From Colias croceus (lineage: Eukaryota > Arthropoda > Insecta > Lepidoptera > Pieridae): DNA of 64,000 bases. Shown here in pieces: positions 12,152 through 22,939 of this stretch. The position numbers and the translations under genes are program-made. The stretch spans positions 10,418,501 through 10,482,500 of the forward strand of contig NC_059550.1 of assembly GCF_905220415.1 (NCBI RefSeq), given 5' to 3'. Within the stretch, counting starts at the first letter, position 1. The number at the start of each line of letters is the position of its first letter. The notes under the pieces are model-generated. The model saw only the letters and a program-made list of their open reading frames with translations, ran no database searches and had not been told where the DNA came from.

Positions 12152-12970
12152 TATCGTAGATATGCTCATTTCATGAAATGATTGAGCATTTCGTGAAATG
12201 GTCGCATTTCATGATGTGGCCAATACAGTTTGGTCAGATCGTTAAATCGTCAATGTTTTACGATTTTGTGATCCACATTTGGCCAGATCGTATAAAATAT
12301 AGGGAGTCGATAAAATATTTAAAAAATTCAGAATATTTAAAGAATTTGTTTATTGTCATTCAAGTTAGTGCCGCGGCAGCGGCCGGCGAGTGCCGGAAGC
12401 GAATCGTTTTTTGTCTACGGATTTTTGTAACAAGAAACAGGTAAGGTTAGGTTAGACTTTGATAAACAACGCCAGAACCGAATCGCTTTTTAGAAAAGAA
12501 AAAAATTATACTTAATAATATAGTAGGATATATAAATATAGTTATAGGATTTGAGACGCATTTTCTTCAATATAAATTATCCGCAGTTTCCATAGTACTC
12601 GAACCTCTTCGTCGTTAATTCTTTGCTATGACTTTCTTCATATTGTAATTAAACGAATCATGAAGTTTTTAACTGCGTATAATAAAATTTTCGCCAGGGG
12701 CTGCCATCTTATCGCATAAACACAGCACTTGCAGCGCCTCTACCAATAATTAATGTAACTATTTTACGATATGATCAAATAATTTTGATCATTTCATGAA
12801 AAAACCGCGCGTTTCGTTGGCCATATCGAGAACCGATTTCTTCTCATTGATCTGCTCAAACCTCATCATGATGTGGCCAATAGACAATCAACCATTTCAT
12901 GAAATGCGACCATTTCGTGAAATGATCGATCATTTCATGAAATGAGCAAATCACGAGCAAATCTACGATA
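12152..12970. mobile_element. Palindromic element with ATTTCATGAAAT subterminal repeats
   Basis: The ends TATCGTAGATATGCTC (12152) and GAGCAAATCTACGATA (12955-12970) are inverted copies. Inside each end sit several self-complementary ATTTC(A/G)TGAAAT motifs (12169-12216 and 12893-12942), plus ATGATGTGGCCAATA in both arms (12212 on the left, 12868 on the right). A CpG-rich cassette at 12368-12410 is shared with 49.9-50.2 kb. There is no coding capacity beyond chance frames, so it is non-autonomous. Confidence 0.65.
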
Positions 12971-13217
12971 TGGCCACGACATAGGTACCTACCTATAGTA
13001 TACAGTACGGTGGAACAAATGGTGGTACGCATACTGTATTTCCTTAGAAGATTCAAAGTAAGTTATACCATTATACCTAACAAACAAACATTTAAGGACC
13101 TATAAGATATGTGTACTTACTAGTACTACTTATAAGAAAAACGTCTATTACCTACTGAGATTAGAAACTGAAGATTTTCTTTGAGAGAATGTCTAAAATG
13201 CATTGAGTTACTATGTA
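12971..13217. other. Unremarkable AT-rich DNA
   Basis: No gene or repeat was recognised in this short stretch apart from the motif GCATTGAGTTACTATGTAC (13201-13219), which recurs inverted at 52850-52870. Confidence 0.3.
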
Positions 13218-13346
13218 CCTACTATAGTCGAGCCAATTCAACACTTAAGCAACATTTGACGTCTATCAATTTTATCTTCGGAGAGAGGTAATCTTGTGGG
13301 TAATCTTCTGTGAATGTTGCCTATTAAAATGGCTCTACTATATAGA
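13218..13346. repeat. Small inverted-repeat MITE
   Basis: ACTATAGTCGAGCCAATT on the left mirrors ATGGCTCTACTATATAG on the right, and AAGCAACATTTGAC mirrors GAATGTTGCCTATT inside. The inner segment is shared with 6603-6675. This is a short hairpin element without coding capacity. Confidence 0.5.
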
Positions 13347-13831
13347 CGTGTACGTAGCTAATAAGTAATACCTCAATGCTAAAAATATCATAATATTGTG
13401 TGATCCGAACCAACCTCAGAACCAGCACTCGTTTTTTTTAGCTTGAATAAGTCTTCACCTTTTTCCCATTTCATGGAAATCGGAAACTGTGTCTGAAACA
13501 GTCTGAGGATATTTCATTTGTGGCATAAAAAAATTGTTTCAGATGATATCTTATTCTCTATAGTCAAAATTATTGAAATATCTGAGACATCATAGAAACT
13601 TCGATAATCTCACAAAGTTTTTCTACTTTGTAATAGGGAATATGCATGAAACTCGAATTAGTCTCAAATATTTCATTTCAATATTTCAATAAACTTTATA
13701 TATTTATGTGGTCAGGTGGGGTAAGAGGGTTACTAGGGGAAGAGGGCCTGGTGAGTGGTGAACCGAAGCGTTTCATACTATTGACTATGTACTTTCCGTC
13801 GATAAAACAGTGAAGGCGAATTAGTTTGAGC

Positions 13832-14983
13832 CGTAGACAGAGAAACTAATAGACAAAGGTACTCTGTAACCGCGACTGAGACAAAGATAGTTTGTCAATG
13901 TATAAGTTGAATGTTGCCATGAGTATCCGAGCTCCCGGATGTTTTGGAAAGGGTAAATATTTTTAGGAGCAATTAAATAAAACCAGTTACGAGATTTTTC
14001 TTTTGTCTTTATAATCAATTTAGTAGATACAAAAAAATATAAGCAGATTGATTATTGATGACGAAACAATGTTAATTTCGTGTACACATTTCTTACTTTT
14101 TCATTGGCTTGTTCATATTTTACAATATTTCAATATTTTGTGAGAACCCAATCTTTTCTCCCACTTCGATCCATTAATTACGTAGGTCTGGATCATCTGG
14201 AAACAAATCGATAAACATAGGTTAATAATAATTAATGCTCGCAGTTAGTTCAGGTTCTCTAAAATTATAAGTGTAATTTTATGTCAATCACAATTATTAC
14301 TATGAGAAATAATAAATTAAAATATGTTTTCGATGCTGGGTTATTATGGGTTATTACTGGGTTATTATGGGATTTCATATTCATTTACTTTCGAGTTTCG
14401 CCATATTGTCAAATCAATATTTTTTTATTGATGATCGGGGTATTATTTTTCCCGACACTGGCAACACTTACTTGTTGATGTTTATAGGTTATTGAATGTA
14501 AAAATCGATATTACGCTAATAGTTTCCTTGTTTTAACGCGACTTGTTGTTACTTTAGGCTAAAGTATAAATAATCATCACTGAGAAACTATAAATAAGGA
14601 CAATAAAGTCGTACTTACGCGTGAAAAGACACACCCGCAATTTTCTTCTCACTATCGCTTATACATGCAATAACACGACAACGCACCATTCTATTTACTT
14701 CGATGTCTATATTAAGATAATTTCACCGTCTTTTCAATGTACTCGTATCGATTTTTTACTAAATAATATCCAAAATTCGAACACCAAGCACGATGAAGGC
14801 ACGAACTGTCAAAGTTTGTTTCGCAACTCAAGTTGCGGATCTTGAAAAATAGGTTACACACTAAGGGACAAAAAATTGGGTATTTGTGTCTTTGTCTTAT
14901 GCATTTGTTATGGTATTTTCGCTCTCTTTCTTGTGTAAGTGAGAAAGGTATCGTCATTGGGTCTATTAGTTACTCTGTCTACG
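13832..14983. mobile_element. TIR element, tandem copy 1
   Basis: The left end CGTAGACAGAGAAACTAATA (13832-13851) is the inverted copy of the right end (TTAGTTACTCTGTCTACG, 14966-14983). The body is 1152 bases and is repeated immediately downstream with only small differences, for example an 18-base stretch near 14070-14090 that is absent from copy 2. Small open frames (such as 14621-14845 on the plus strand) are conserved between the copies only because the DNA is. I see no transposase and would call it non-autonomous. Confidence 0.7.
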
Positions 14984-16074
14984 CTAATAGACAAAGGTAC
15001 TCTGTAACCGCGACTGAGACAAAGATAGTTTGTCAATGTATAAGTTGAATGTTGCCACAGTATCCGAGCTCCCGGATGTTTTGGAAAGGGTAAATATTTT
15101 TAGGAGCAATTAAATAAAACCAGTTATGAGATTTTTCTTTTGTCTTTATAATCAATTTAGTAGATACAAAAAATATAAGCAGATTAATTATTGATGACGA
15201 AACACATTTCTTACTTTTTCATTGGCTTGTTCATATTTTACAATATTTTGTGAGAATCCAATCTTTTCTACCACTTCGATCCATTAATTACGTAGGTCTG
15301 GATCATCTGGAAACAAATCGATAAACATAGGTTAATAATAATTAATGCTCGCAGGTAGTTCAGGTTCTCTAAAATTATAAGTGTAATTTTATGTCAATCA
15401 CAATTATTACTATGAGAAATAATAAATTAAAATATGTTTTCGATGCCGAAGTCTTCCCGAAACACTGGGTTATTATGGGATTTCATATTCATTTACTTTC
15501 GAGTTTCGCCATATTGTCAAATCAATATTTTTTTATTGGTGATCGGGGTATTATTTTTCCCGACACTGGCAACACTTACTTGTTGATGTTTATAGGTTAT
15601 TGAATGTAAAAATCGATATTACGCTAATATTTTCCTTGTTTTAACGCGACTTGTTGTTACTTTAGGCTAAAGTATAAATAATCATCACTGAGAAACTATA
15701 AATAAGGACAATAAAGTCGTACTTACGCGTGAAAAGACACACCGGCAATTTTCTTCTCACTATCGCTTATACATGCAATAACACGACAACGCACCATTCT
15801 ATTTACTTCGATGTCTATATTAAGATAATTTCACCGTCTTTTCAATGTACTCGTATCGATTTTTTACTAAATAATATCCAAAATTCGAACACCAAGCACG
15901 ATGAAGGCACGAACTGTCAAAGTTTGTTTCGCAACTCAAGTTGCGGATCTTGAAAAACAGGTTACACACTAAGGGACAAAAAATTGGGTATTTGTGTCTT
16001 TGTCTTATGCATTTGTTATGGTATTTTCGCTCTCTTTCTTGTGTAAGTGAGAAAGGTATCGTCATTGGGTCTAT
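14984..16074. mobile_element. TIR element, tandem copy 2, sharing the junction end
   Basis: It begins CTAATAGACAAAGGTACTCT, matching position 13846 onward of copy 1, and runs near-identically to GGTATCGTCATTGGGTCTAT at 16055-16074, where the right inverted end is cut short. It lacks its own outer left TIR, so the copies meet at a single shared end. This suggests unequal exchange or rolling replication, not two independent insertions. Confidence 0.7.
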
Positions 16075-16192
16075 GAGCGTAGCGATTTTGAGTAAAGGAG
16101 AGCAACGAGAAGCGATACGAAAAGTCATTCACCTTAAAAACAACTGTGGCGTTGACAAACTAATATCTATCTCTTTCCATCTTGTGCAGTTG

Positions 16193-16204
16193 CCGTAATG
16201 TCTC
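16193..16204. repeat. Target-site duplication of the retrotransposon (left copy)
   Basis: CCGTAATGTCTC here is repeated exactly at 21689-21700 on the other side of the inserted element. Confidence 0.85.
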
Positions 16205-16443
16205 TTCTTCTTCTTCTTCTTCTTTTTTGTTTATGGCCTTCCCGATCCCATTATGGACGGATTCTGCCAGTGTCAAGTGTCATGTGCGCCCAAATCAAAA
16301 TTGATCGTTTAATTCAATGATCGGATTTAGGGTAGCAACTTGATACTCTGTGCTGAGGAAAAATCACGGAAGAGATTGAGCAGTTCAAATGAGGAATCAT
16401 TCTTACCTGGATAACCAAACAGGACATATACAAAAGCAAAGCA

Positions 16444-19400
16444 TTAAAATTTAAGATTATTGAGGTGGATAAATTTGGATAAAACATTAACAAATGAGGA
16501 GGGAACCAAGCACAATAAACATTTAAAATTAGTGGGACGGGGAACATCAGGGGGAAGGAGATCTAAAAGCGAGGAATTTCGTTTAGGGCACTCAAAAAAT
16601 ATATGATCATTGTTACCTTCGGCTAAGCCACACTCGCATAAGGCGTTATCACGAACATGAATTTTTGCTAGGTGCACTGGGGTGGAAGCATGGCCTAGTC
16701 GAAGACGGCAAATGGTTGATACTGTAGATTTATTAATATTGATAAATTTGAAAAACCACGGCTTGCAGGGAACCGTGGGCTGTATATCTCTAAAGTATTT
16801 AGCTTTGTTTGAGCTATTCCACAGAGAGTTCCACATACTTTCCAGGCGGGACTTAGCAAGGGGAAGGAGATCGTATGAATAGTTTAAATAATGTTCTAGG
16901 GTATCACTAGACATAGCTGCTTTTGCTAGGGAGTCGGCTTTCTCATTACCAGTGATATTTGAATGGCTTGGAATATAAACTAATAAAACGCTGAGGTTTT
17001 TTTCATAGCAGTTAAAAAGGCAAGATCTTATTTGAAGAATAACTGGAAAATTTGATTTAGAACGGAATGGGTTCGAAGATATTGATTGAAGGCAACTAAG
17101 AGAATCGGTAAAGATGATAGATTTTTTAAGATTATGAGAGTAGATGAAGTTAATAGCTTCTAAAATAGCTGTTGCCTCGCCAGTGAAGACAGAAGAAAGG
17201 GGAGGACATTTATATTGCAGTATTGTTTTAGAGTTTGAATGCCACACAGCTACTCCAACTGGTAGCCAATTTGATGATTTAGAGGCATCAGTATAGAAGT
17301 AATTATAATCGTGCCAACGAGATGAAATGAGCCTATTGAAAGAGATATTTGCGTCAGGGGAATTTTTAATTATACCACAACTAAAAATGATGGAAGGCTT
17401 AAAAACTAGAGCATTGTAATTTGTTAAATATAAAGGGTGGTTATTAAGTTGAAAAGAAGGATCTGGAAGGCGATAAAACTTAATAAGGCTTTTAAGGATA
17501 CAGGGGAAATCAGATGGCGAACGTAGAGTATTAGAGGTGAGAGAATGTAATAGATTCTGTAGCTTGTTAAGGAGGTTGATGAGTGATGCGTACTGCGTTA
17601 TTTTAAAAAAGTATTTATCGGCTAGATACTGTCGGCGAAGAAACAGAGGTGGATCCACAGATTCTACTTGGAGAGCGTTAACTGGAGACGATTTCATCGC
17701 ACCAAGTATGAGGCGTAAACATTTATATTGGATCCTATCTAGTTTTACCAATGCAGATTTATTACAAGGCTCAAAAATAAAAGATGCATAATCTAGGTGG
17801 CTCCGGATTATTGCATTATAAACGAGTTTCTGGCAATATGGATGGGAACCCCACCACACACCAGCGAGAGAGCGTAGCACATTAATATTTTTTTCGTACT
17901 TTTGTGCAATGTAGTCAATGTGTGCAATACCACTTAATTTTTGATCTAACATAACACCTAAAAATTTGACCTTACTTACCACAGGAATTACAGAACTGTC
18001 AAGAATCACCACAGGGGGAGAAAATGAACGTTTTTTGGTGAATACTACAATATTACTTTTAACTGGTGATAGAGACAGACCATGGTCATTCATCCAGACT
18101 TCTAAATTGGATACTGCACTATTAAGGCGCTCAGCGGCACCATCCATATTGCCAGATGAAGCATATAATGCAATATCGTCAGCATACTGTAAGATATCGC
18201 AAAAAGGAGTAACAATTTTTTCTAAATCATTCGTGTAAATTGAATAAAGGATTGGGCTCAAAACTGATCCTTGGGGAAGGCCCTTAAATGTAACTCTACT
18301 TGAAGAAGAGCCGCGCACATGAATATATCTGGTCGTTAAAAGATTCATGATAAAACGTATCATCCTCGCAGGGATACTCATCTGAGACAGCTTATGTCTG
18401 AGTACCGGAAGATGGACGTTATCATACGCGGATACAATATCAAGGAACACACCCACCAGGAATCCTTTTTGCTGAAATGCCAAGCGTATGTCAGTGGTAA
18501 GGATATTGAGGCTATCTAAAACACTCATGCCTTTCCTAAACCCAAATTGAGAGCGAGCAAGGAGATTATTTCTCTCAACGTACCACTCCAGTCGGTTTTT
18601 TATTAAATGTTCCATAACTTTGGCTAATGTGGAAGAAAGTGCAATAGGTCTATAAGAATTAGGATCAATCGGGTCTTTACCAGGTTTTAAAATGGGGATG
18701 ATGAGTTGGGTTTTCCAGGAATCAGGGGTAGAACCGGTTTCATAAAATAAATTAATCAAATTGAGAAAATATGACTTTGCTGAACTATTAGATCTACTTA
18801 AAAATGAATAGGGAATGCCATCTAGCCCTGGGGACGAATCCTTTAGGCCTTCAAGCACGGTATCCAGCTCTTGGCTAGAAAACTGGCTATCTATTCCATT
18901 AACATTATTATTGCATATAAAATCAAACGGTGGTCGGAGAATAAGATCCGCAGAAGGGACAAAAGGAGGGGCTAATTTATTTATAAAATCATTGAGCCAA
19001 AGATCAGGATTATTGGAAGATGGGTTGACATAGGAAAGGGAACCACGGAATCTACGAATATTTTTCCAGACAATGGATGGAGGTGTAGTAGGTGATAAAC
19101 TCTCGCAGAATCGTATCCAACCTCGTTTCTTTTTTTTGGAAAGAAATCGTTTCGCATGAGCAGCATTTCGTTTGTACATAATAAAATTTTCGAAACTCAT
19201 ATTAGAATTGTACCTGTCTTCGGCAACCTTTCGCTCAGTAATCACCTCAGAACATTCATGATCCCACCAGGGAGGGGATATTTTTCTGGGAGAGGATGAG
19301 GGGGTTCGCTTTACAGGCAGGGTTTCAGAAGCAGCAGAGTGGAGACAGGAAACAAAGGAGTTATATGAGAGCATACAATTCTGTCGAAGAATTTCTGGTA

Positions 19401-20154
19401 GATTAGCTATTTTAGAATCAAGATTGAGTGCAAAAGAGTCCCAATCAGCGCTTTCTAATTTATATTTAAGTAAGGGAGGAAAAGAGGAGGAGGGGATATG
19501 AACAGAACGGGAACAGGAAAGGAGAATTGGGAAATGATCACTACCATACGTAGAGGGAAGGGTGTGGCAAGAAAGGGAGGAGGCTAGTATAGATGAACAA
19601 ATACTCAAGTCGACTACAGTTTTAGGATTTTGCATGGGGGGAACTCTTCTAGTAGGGGCACAATCATTGATTATACATAAATTTAGATCATCAAAGAGGT
19701 CCACTAAAAGTCGTCCAAAGGTATCACACATATAAGATCCCCATGAAGTATGGTGGCCATTGAAGTCTCCCATAACTATCACGGGAGGGGGGAGAGAGGA
19801 AATAATTAACGATAGGTCAGGGATGATACTGGAATGAGGATGAGGTATATAAACAGATAAAAAGGAGATATCAAAGACTCGCACTGCGACGGCGTTGAAA
19901 TACCGCCCGTGCGACGGAAGAGGAATCTGGGTGAATGGGAACGATCGGTTTACAAGTAGAGCACTTCCAGCATAACCGTCATCCCTGTCATCACGCAAAC
20001 AAGAAAATCCCGGAACCCAATAATGAGAACCAGGAATTAACCATGTCTCCGCGATGGCAGCCACAACAGGTTTATGCAAGGCAATTAACTCTATCAGATC
20101 ATGTTTTTTGCGACGAATACTCTGTGCATTCCACTGGAGGAACACTAGATCCAT
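16444..20154 (-). CDS. ORF2: endonuclease-reverse transcriptase-RNase H polyprotein
   Basis: This 1236-aa protein drives target-primed reverse transcription. An APE-type endonuclease fills about residues 1-225 (LQWNAQSIRRK, E36 in AETW, D130 and N132 in GDFNGH, D206/H207 in SDHFP). Reverse transcriptase spans about 480-745, with YRPIAL, D572 in LDIVSAYD, GLPQGSVLSP at 625-634 and the catalytic YADD at 657-660. RNase H spans about 950-1080 (D956, E993, D1017, H1064 and D1074 all present). A Cys/His cluster (CECG, then DHIFFEC) is at 1173-1189. All key residues are intact and the length is typical. The first ATG lies inside ORF1, overlapping its last 56 bases in another frame, so translation probably relies on reinitiation or frameshifting. 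Confidence 0.93.
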   Translation of the reverse strand: MDLVFLQWNAQSIRRKKHDLIELIALHKPVVAAIAETWLIPGSHYWVPGFSCLRDDRDDGYAGSALLVNRSFPFTQIPLPSHGRYFNAVAVRVFDISFLSVYIPHPHSSIIPDLSLIISSLPPPVIVMGDFNGHHTSWGSYMCDTFGRLLVDLFDDLNLCIINDCAPTRRVPPMQNPKTVVDLSICSSILASSLSCHTLPSTYGSDHFPILLSCSRSVHIPSSSFPPLLKYKLESADWDSFALNLDSKIANLPEILRQNCMLSYNSFVSCLHSAASETLPVKRTPSSSPRKISPPWWDHECSEVITERKVAEDRYNSNMSFENFIMYKRNAAHAKRFLSKKKKRGWIRFCESLSPTTPPSIVWKNIRRFRGSLSYVNPSSNNPDLWLNDFINKLAPPFVPSADLILRPPFDFICNNNVNGIDSQFSSQELDTVLEGLKDSSPGLDGIPYSFLSRSNSSAKSYFLNLINLFYETGSTPDSWKTQLIIPILKPGKDPIDPNSYRPIALSSTLAKVMEHLIKNRLEWYVERNNLLARSQFGFRKGMSVLDSLNILTTDIRLAFQQKGFLVGVFLDIVSAYDNVHLPVLRHKLSQMSIPARMIRFIMNLLTTRYIHVRGSSSSRVTFKGLPQGSVLSPILYSIYTNDLEKIVTPFCDILQYADDIALYASSGNMDGAAERLNSAVSNLEVWMNDHGLSLSPVKSNIVVFTKKRSFSPPVVILDSSVIPVVSKVKFLGVMLDQKLSGIAHIDYIAQKYEKNINVLRSLAGVWWGSHPYCQKLVYNAIIRSHLDYASFIFEPCNKSALVKLDRIQYKCLRLILGAMKSSPVNALQVESVDPPLFLRRQYLADKYFFKITQYASLINLLNKLQNLLHSLTSNTLRSPSDFPCILKSLIKFYRLPDPSFQLNNHPLYLTNYNALVFKPSIIFSCGIIKNSPDANISFNRLISSRWHDYNYFYTDASKSSNWLPVGVAVWHSNSKTILQYKCPPLSSVFTGEATAILEAINFIYSHNLKKSIIFTDSLSCLQSISSNPFRSKSNFPVILQIRSCLFNCYEKNLSVLLVYIPSHSNITGNEKADSLAKAAMSSDTLEHYLNYSYDLLPLAKSRLESMWNSLWNSSNKAKYFRDIQPTVPCKPWFFKFININKSTVSTICRLRLGHASTPVHLAKIHVRDNALCECGLAEGNNDHIFFECPKRNSSLLDLLPPDVPRPTNFKCLLCLVPSSFVNVLSKFIHLNNLKF

Positions 20155-21535
20155 GGTTTGACAGTATGGAAGAAAAGCGGGAGAATCTTAAGGCAACGTT
20201 GGACGGTAATTTTTCGGGGTATTCATTTATTAAACTTTCAATAAATGATAGACACATATCTAAAAGTTTTTCATTGCGCGAAGGCGCCGAGGATGAGGAG
20301 GTATTATTATTAATTAAAGCGCACCCATTGGGGAGGGAAGATGGAACGTCGCGAACAATGGCGTTATGAGCGCTTGTATTATAAGTGGTTCCCAAAGTAG
20401 CCCTGGGGCGGGGAGGTCTCATTACAGTTTTTTTGTAAGAAACCGTGGGGATAGGTTGGCTTGATAATGTGAGGTGAGATTCAGGGGTTACTGAGTGGAT
20501 GGTGGATGGATGGGTCTTAACGTTTTCCGCAAATGTTTTGCGCGAAGATGGAATCAATTTAGATGCCTCTTCAAATGAGACACCTTCAGTCGCCATCAAT
20601 AATTTAATCGCTTTTTGACGACCCTGCTCTGGGCAGCTTTTATCAGTTGCGAAGTGGTTACCAGAGCAGTAGAGGCAGGACGCCTCTACTTCTTTTTTGG
20701 GACAGCTATCACCTGAATGCATTTGAGTGCACCGATAACAGCGTTCTTTGGAACGACACTGCTCACGAACGTGGCCGAACCGACAGCACTTAAAACACTG
20801 GATTGTCGGAAATTGATAAACCTCAACCGGCATGGCAGTGTATAGACAGTATATTTTATTGGGCATAGTTTGCCCCTGAAAGGTAAGGACTACAGATTGG
20901 GACGGTGTCCAAGATGTCACTCCATCAATTTTCTGCTTTTTATTTAAACGCCTCGCCTTTAAAACCTTACCACGTCCTCCTGGAAAGTCTATGTAACTTA
21001 CAAATTCCTCCATTGACCATTCAGTAGGGACTCCCTTGACGATGCCCATACGGGTTATATGGAACAAGGGAATAGTGGCTTGAAATTTCGCTTCCTTTAA
21101 ACTTGAAAAATTAAGAAAATTATTTGCATCTGCTGCTGAAGTAAATTGTACCGATATTTTATTACGGCCTATAGGTCTAACACCATCTTTAGTTATATTC
21201 TGGACACGGTGTTTATACAAGAACGAACCGAATTTAATGGGTCTTATACTTAGGCCAGCCGAAGGGTCTTCCTCAGTACGAGATACATATACTATGTATG
21301 GTCCACTCTCTTCGCCAGTGTAAGATGGGGGATTCAAAAGAATTGGGTCAATATAGGTAGTTTGGGAGGCTGGGATAGTATAGTCGTGATCAGGGATATG
21401 GCGTTTCGAGGGTAAAATGTCAGAGTCTTTAGAGGAGTGATCGGAACGGAGCCTTTTGTGGCCCGTAGACTCTGCTTCCATCATCTCACTCTGTAAATCC
21501 GGTGGTTTATTAAGATCCGGAGGGTCAGGACCCAT
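20099..21535 (-). CDS. ORF1: gag-like protein with three zinc knuckles
   Basis: This 478-aa nucleic-acid-binding protein is expected to coat the element RNA. The N-terminal 50 residues are polar and the middle region (about 75-240) is of the RRM-like gag type seen in insect non-LTR elements. Three knuckles follow: C247-x2-C-x4-H-x4-C260, C266-x2-C-x3-H-x4-C278 and C287-x2-C-x3-H-x6-C301. The C-terminus is Ser/Pro-rich and ends inside the start of ORF2. The ATG at 21535 follows the 5' UTR directly and needs no alternative start. No stop or frameshift is seen. Confidence 0.88.
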   Translation of the reverse strand: MGPDPPDLNKPPDLQSEMMEAESTGHKRLRSDHSSKDSDILPSKRHIPDHDYTIPASQTTYIDPILLNPPSYTGEESGPYIVYVSRTEEDPSAGLSIRPIKFGSFLYKHRVQNITKDGVRPIGRNKISVQFTSAADANNFLNFSSLKEAKFQATIPLFHITRMGIVKGVPTEWSMEEFVSYIDFPGGRGKVLKARRLNKKQKIDGVTSWTPSQSVVLTFQGQTMPNKIYCLYTAMPVEVYQFPTIQCFKCCRFGHVREQCRSKERCYRCTQMHSGDSCPKKEVEASCLYCSGNHFATDKSCPEQGRQKAIKLLMATEGVSFEEASKLIPSSRKTFAENVKTHPSTIHSVTPESHLTLSSQPIPTVSYKKTVMRPPRPRATLGTTYNTSAHNAIVRDVPSSLPNGCALINNNTSSSSAPSRNEKLLDMCLSFIESLINEYPEKLPSNVALRFSRFSSILSNHGSSVPPVECTEYSSQKT

Positions 21536-21688
21536 ATTGCAAAAGGAAAATTAGTTTTCTATTGCTTACCCAAACAGCACAAACACAACAAAAAGTTTGG
21601 TATCACTAGAAAAATAATAGGATAATAAAAAACAAAAACAATCTCTGAGACACGTGTTTTCTCCGACACAACAAAGCAGCGAAAAAAC

Positions 21689-21700
21689 CCGTAATGTCTC
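21689..21700. repeat. Target-site duplication of the retrotransposon (right copy)
   Basis: This is an exact match to 16193-16204 and marks the 5' end of the minus-strand element. Confidence 0.85.
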
Positions 21701-22939
21701 GTTCTCCCGGTTGTTCACATGACAAGTCAAGTCGGGTTCGCCAACATTCGACCGGCCATTTAAAAAAAAATTATTCTGTTTGTAACGCGCTCGTGGTGAT
21801 ACAAATTATTTGTTAAAGTTTTGTTATTGTTTGTTGTTTATTTAATTATTGTTATTGTTATTAATTTGTTAAAATTATTATTGTTATTAATAAAAAATTG
21901 TTTTCTTGTTTCCATAAGCAACATAATATCATCACGCTTGTATTCCATAAGGGGCAGGCAGAGGTATTACACACTCACATTTCGACTGATTTGTTTCAAA
22001 TCCCTATGTAACAGGGGGCAAGTGTGTTGCCATACACAGATTCAGAAAATTATTATTATTCGCGTTATTTAATTTACATATCTACATTATACAATAATTC
22101 AAATTATGATAAAATTTATAAAATAGACTATCCTTTTTTGTATTATTACAATTTGCCGGATATTTAATAAAAATATATTTAAATCCAACTTTAAAAAGGT
22201 TACGCACCCCTGCTATTCCGAATGACCTTGACTGTGGTTTGTTTACATTTGGTATCGCTTCTCCTTGGACGTGCTTTAGATGTCGCTACGAAGCACAGAC
22301 GTCACAAAAAATGTAAACAAATTTGACAGTTGCGATAACGCCCTATAGTACTTGCTCACAAGTTGGCGCTTTTTTTTGCGAACCCGAACCCATATTTTAG
22401 TGATAAAAGTGCTAGAAATATTTTAAATACTGATACACGGAGAAAAAAGTAAGTATTTCTTTTATTAATCATTTTAGTTAAGAAACAACTAATCACCTAT
22501 GTGAGTTTCTTTCGCTTGAAAATCCTAACCTCCAAAAACAATAGCTGGGGTAAGAGGCTCGCTATTGACGGTGAAAGAGGAATATACGTTTCTCTTCCTC
22601 CGTGTGAGGAGTGACCAACATTTTGATTAATTTTTAATTAACTACCTAAGTATTATATGTGGATAAAATGAAAAAAACTGACTGACTGTTCTGTACCTAA
22701 CTACTACAATTTTAATTTTTTTTTTTGGTTTTTGAAACAATATTATTATTATTATCACAAACAAATAGGTAAACGTTTAAATATTTTCTTTTTATAATAT
22801 TAATATCCCTAATATTCTAGACTAATAAAATTTCATGTGATTTGTCTCTTTCTCTTTAAAGTTTAATTATTATTGTAATAAGAAGGTAATAAGTATTGAC
22901 TTCTTGTTGTTTGACTGTTACAGGAATTTATGATAAAAC
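21701..22939. other. Flank of the retrotransposon and upstream region of the pogo-like remnant
   Basis: The stretch is mostly AT-rich, with runs of TTATTG/ATT repeats (21830-21900, 22740-22757). A segment at 22251-22290 (TATCGCTTCTCCTTGG ... TCGCTACG) is an imperfect inverted counterpart of 16077-16118, hinting that the retrotransposon landed inside an older TIR element. No coding exon was recognised. Confidence 0.35.

Larger units (their letters stand above)
16205..21688 (-). mobile_element. Full-length non-LTR retrotransposon (RNase H-bearing, I/Jockey group)
   Basis: The 5.48-kb element lies on the minus strand between 12-bp direct repeats. From its 5' end it has about 153 bases of 5' UTR, ORF1 (21535-20099), ORF2 (20154-16444), about 215 bases of 3' UTR and a tail of GAA triplets (seen on the plus strand as TTC repeats at 16205-16222). 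Both frames are open, the TSD is perfect and no truncation is seen, so the copy is probably young. The EN-RT-RNase H order with a CCHC-bearing ORF1 is the layout of I-group and related elements; the exact clade needs an RT tree. Confidence 0.9.

Noticed and set aside
14621..16198. Duplicated 74-codon and related frames in the tandem element, as possible conserved genes
   Set aside because: Their conservation is explained by the recent DNA duplication; no codon pattern, domain or start context supports translation.
16682..20369. Plus-strand frames across the retrotransposon
   Set aside because: They are antisense shadows of ORF1 and ORF2.
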